From: Streptomyces sp. NBC_00370
Lineage (GTDB): Bacteria > Actinomycetota > Actinomycetes > Streptomycetales > Streptomycetaceae
Direction of reading: 5' to 3'
DNA: 64,000 nucleotides
Assembly (NCBI RefSeq): GCF_036084755.1
Contig: NZ_CP107968.1
Coordinates: forward strand, 124,001-188,000
Shown here: positions 62,258-64,000 of the stretch, one piece after another
Layout of the letters: each line of letters begins with the position of its first letter
Numbering within the stretch: the stretch's first letter is position 1
The notes under the pieces: model-generated
Seen by the model: the letters and a program-made list of their open reading frames with translations, nothing else
Told to the model about the DNA's origin: nothing
Database searches by the model: none
Position numbers and translations under genes: made by a program

Positions 62258-62683
62258 ATGGAAAAGTCGATCTTGGCTCAGTCCATCAGGTACTCCGCTA
62301 TGTGCCAGGGGTGCGGTGCCGAGGCGGAGTGGTGCGGTGTTCAGGCGCTGGTGGGCGAGGCACTGCGGTGGGATGTTGAGTTGACGTGTCCGGACTGCGG
62401 GTTTGCCCTGGCTGTTTGTGGTGGTGATCTGCCGGAGGAACTGCGTGGCCGACTGCTCTCCGAGCAAGGGCGGGCAAGGTTGCGGGTAGCCCCGCCGATG
62501 AGGAACGCCGCCATCATGCGGGTGCTGCGGGCGGAACTCGGGATCGGCCTGGACGGCGTCCGGGCCGTGCTGGAGCAGATCCTGGCCGGACAGTACTCAG
62601 GGACTATGCCCGAGATGGAGCTCCTGGCGCGGAAGCTGCGGGCCTCAGGCATCGAAGCGGCCGCTTCACGCGCGGTGGATTGA
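62258..62683 (+). CDS. Conserved zinc-ribbon-like protein of unknown function
   Basis: 141 residues from ATG 62258 with GAGGGGTGGG upstream. Two Cys pairs, CQGCG and CPDCG, separated by about 27 residues, suggest a zinc ribbon. The second half (RNAAIMRVLRAELGIGLDGV, then VLEQILAGQYSGTMPEMELL ARKLRASGIEAA) resembles the C-terminal fold of ribosomal L7/L12 and is seen in a frequent Streptomyces family. Cytoplasmic, function unknown. Confidence 0.75.
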   Translation: MEKSILAQSIRYSAMCQGCGAEAEWCGVQALVGEALRWDVELTCPDCGFALAVCGGDLPEELRGRLLSEQGRARLRVAPPMRNAAIMRVLRAELGIGLDGVRAVLEQILAGQYSGTMPEMELLARKLRASGIEAAASRAVD

Positions 62684-62883
62684 GTGAACCTGCCGGGCGA
62701 AGCGACTGGGGTCCGCGAGGACGGGCGGCCCACGCGGCAGGCCGTGGCAGGGATCAGCCGGCCTCGGCTGCCTCCTCGCCGCGGGCTCGGGTGCTGGCCA
62801 GATCTCCAACGTCCGGCCGGCCAGCGCCTTTCGTTCCCGCCGCAGAATGCGAAAACCGGGCGTTCGACCGGCTCCACGGCCGC

Positions 62884-63378
62884 TCACTCGAACCGGCTGA
62901 GAGGCTGAAGGCCCTCCACGAATGCCCGGAAGTCGGCCGCGAGCGGCAGTTCTGCGCCGGAGTCGGTGTCGAACCAGGTCACCGACGGTTCCCCCAACGC
63001 GCTGTAGGCCCGGTAGTCGAGACCGATCCAGTAATGACCGTCACCGGACAGCAGCACGACTGGAGACGGCAGACCCCACTCCTCCACCAGGTACGGCGTG
63101 TCCAACAGCGACAAGCCGTGCCCGCCGGTGCCGATCCCCATCAACTCGGTGAACGGGATGTGGTCCTCGCTCCACGAGGTTGGCTGATGGGTCGGAAAGG
63201 CATCCCGGTCGGCCGTGACACCGCCGCCGTTTTGCACACGCAAAAGGTCGAGCAGCGATTCGGGGAGTCGCAGCCCGAGGACGCGCTCCGCGTCGGCGAC
63301 GGTCGCCTGGGTCAAGGCGGGCTGAACACCGTAGGTGTGTCCGCTCCAGAAGGACGCCTTGATCTCATCAAACTTCAT
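62884..63378 (-). CDS. SMI1/KNR4 (SUKH-type) family protein
   Basis: 164 residues from ATG 63378 with GTGGAGGAGCCG upstream. It has the SUKH pattern: TVADAERVLGLRLPESLLDL LRVQNGGGV, then HIPFTELMGIGTGGHGLSLL, WGLPSPVVLLSGDGHYWIGL DYR and a closing FRAFVEGLQPL. Proteins of this fold are often immunity proteins for nuclease or other polymorphic toxins, but also act otherwise. Its start lies inside the 3' end of the upstream gene (63368-63919), so they are translated as a pair. Confidence 0.8.
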   Translation of the reverse strand: MKFDEIKASFWSGHTYGVQPALTQATVADAERVLGLRLPESLLDLLRVQNGGGVTADRDAFPTHQPTSWSEDHIPFTELMGIGTGGHGLSLLDTPYLVEEWGLPSPVVLLSGDGHYWIGLDYRAYSALGEPSVTWFDTDSGAELPLAADFRAFVEGLQPLSRFE

Positions 63379-63919
63379 CGGCTCCTCCACTCGGACCGTC
63401 GCGGCGAACCAACTGATCAAGCTCTTCAGCGGAGTCGGCGGCGAGGCGGTAGATGCCCTGGAGGCTCACCGAGCGAGTCAGCCGCCCGTCCTCGACGTAC
63501 TTGAGCAGGCGCTCGCCACGACGAGATGTGAACGTCAGCCGCTCCAGAGGGTCCCCGGGGACGGCCGTGACGAAGGTGAGCGGGGCACCTGGCGGTCCGA
63601 CAAGCACTTCAGTGACACATCCAGCCTTGAGCGGGCGCCAGTCCAGCAACTTCACGTAGTCATCATCGGGAAGCACCGATCCGACGTTCTCGTAGGGAAC
63701 GATGTGAGCTACCTCCAACATCCCCAGCACATGGAGGCGGGTGCGGTGCACACGCACCGGGTAGATGCGGTCGCCAGGCTGCACCCCCGCGCGCTGGAAG
63801 CTCGGCAACGACTGGTGCGGCCCGCCGAACAGCATCGTCAGTCGCTGACCGGCATAGCCAGACCGCTCAAGCTCTCGGCACAAGTCGTTGGTCCACAACG
63901 TCGTATATGCGTTCGACAC
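63368..63919 (-). CDS. Unrecognised protein coupled to the SUKH gene
   Basis: 183 residues if started at GTG 63919 (SNAYTTLWTNDLCRELERSG); the frame is open to 63952. The N-terminal part, LTMLFGGPHQSLPSFQRAGV QPGDRIYPVRVHRTRLHVLG, is beta-rich and of a type I have seen in Streptomyces hypothetical proteins without knowing a role; the tail is helical and acidic. No secretion signal or toxin motif is visible. The 11-base overlap with the SUKH gene suggests the two proteins act together (for example effector and antagonist), which is inference. Confidence 0.6.
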   Translation of the reverse strand: MSNAYTTLWTNDLCRELERSGYAGQRLTMLFGGPHQSLPSFQRAGVQPGDRIYPVRVHRTRLHVLGMLEVAHIVPYENVGSVLPDDDYVKLLDWRPLKAGCVTEVLVGPPGAPLTFVTAVPGDPLERLTFTSRRGERLLKYVEDGRLTRSVSLQGIYRLAADSAEELDQLVRRDGPSGGADEV

Positions 63920-64000
63920 GCCGGCACGGTAGCCGTGCCCTCTGACAGGCACCGTGCCGGGAGCCGATGTCAGTACGTGGTGGCATGCTCGCGGCCATGA

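Overview
The window is high-GC actinobacterial DNA, almost certainly Streptomyces. The evidence is strong G/C third-position bias, GGAGG-type ribosome binding sites, many ATGA/GTGA gene overlaps, SigE-type and TetR regulators, SARP-like BTAD architecture, helicase-associated-domain debris and a sulfur-gene leader peptide of actinobacterial type. The very high density of transposase remnants and broken genes suggests an accessory region such as a chromosome arm. No rRNA, convincing tRNA, prophage or plasmid module is visible.

Layout. 1-6 kb: edge-truncated HEPN-type gene, then debris of IS5, Mu-like and IS21 elements around a few hypothetical genes. 6.3-9.0 kb: large pentapeptide-repeat membrane protein plus a broken relative. 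9.1-11.9 kb: ISL3 and Tn3 debris, then a TetR/quinone-oxidoreductase divergon with two visible operators. 12.3-22.2 kb: an intact carbohydrate island: aldo/keto reductase, FadR-type regulator, enolase-superfamily dehydratase, sugar ABC transporter (lipoprotein and two permeases) and a secreted beta-helix glycosidase-like protein with two discoidin domains. Its composition fits release, uptake and oxidation of a sugar such as L-fucose, but the substrate is inferred. 22.4-26.5 kb: VOC protein, acetyltransferase, SigE-type sigma factor with a membrane partner, then damaged genes. 26.5-33.3 kb: a leucine-rich-repeat gene split into two parts by about 5 kb that contains an IS fragment, a TCTP (translationally controlled tumour protein) homologue, a proteinase-K-fold protein with every catalytic residue replaced, two related small secreted peptides and a broken HNH gene. 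33.4-41.7 kb: DUF899 protein, 14-TM MFS transporter, secreted subtilase followed at once by a secreted FG-GAP protein. 41.7-49.5 kb: frameshifted BTAD-ATPase-TPR regulator, broken antiporter, Ku and alkylsulfatase scraps, PAS-GAF-PP2C phosphatase, HA-domain scrap. 49.6-57.4 kb: EEP phosphatase and Nudix pair, an apparently complete IS5-type element, thioredoxin/nDsbD lipoprotein pair, PH-type membrane protein, ankyrin protein, DDE-like protein. 57.4-61.6 kb: a sulfonate-type ABC operon preceded by an apparently leaderless Cys-containing leader peptide and ending with a signal-less SBP-fold protein. 61.6-64 kb: ISL3 scrap, one isolated CRISPR-like repeat, a zinc-ribbon protein and an overlapping SUKH gene pair.

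The most striking part is 28.7-30.4 kb. A TCTP-family gene (a family best known from eukaryotes) is followed on the same strand by a cytoplasmic pseudo-proteinase K that begins exactly where the mature enzyme begins. All identifications come from reading the sequence by eye; none was checked by database search.
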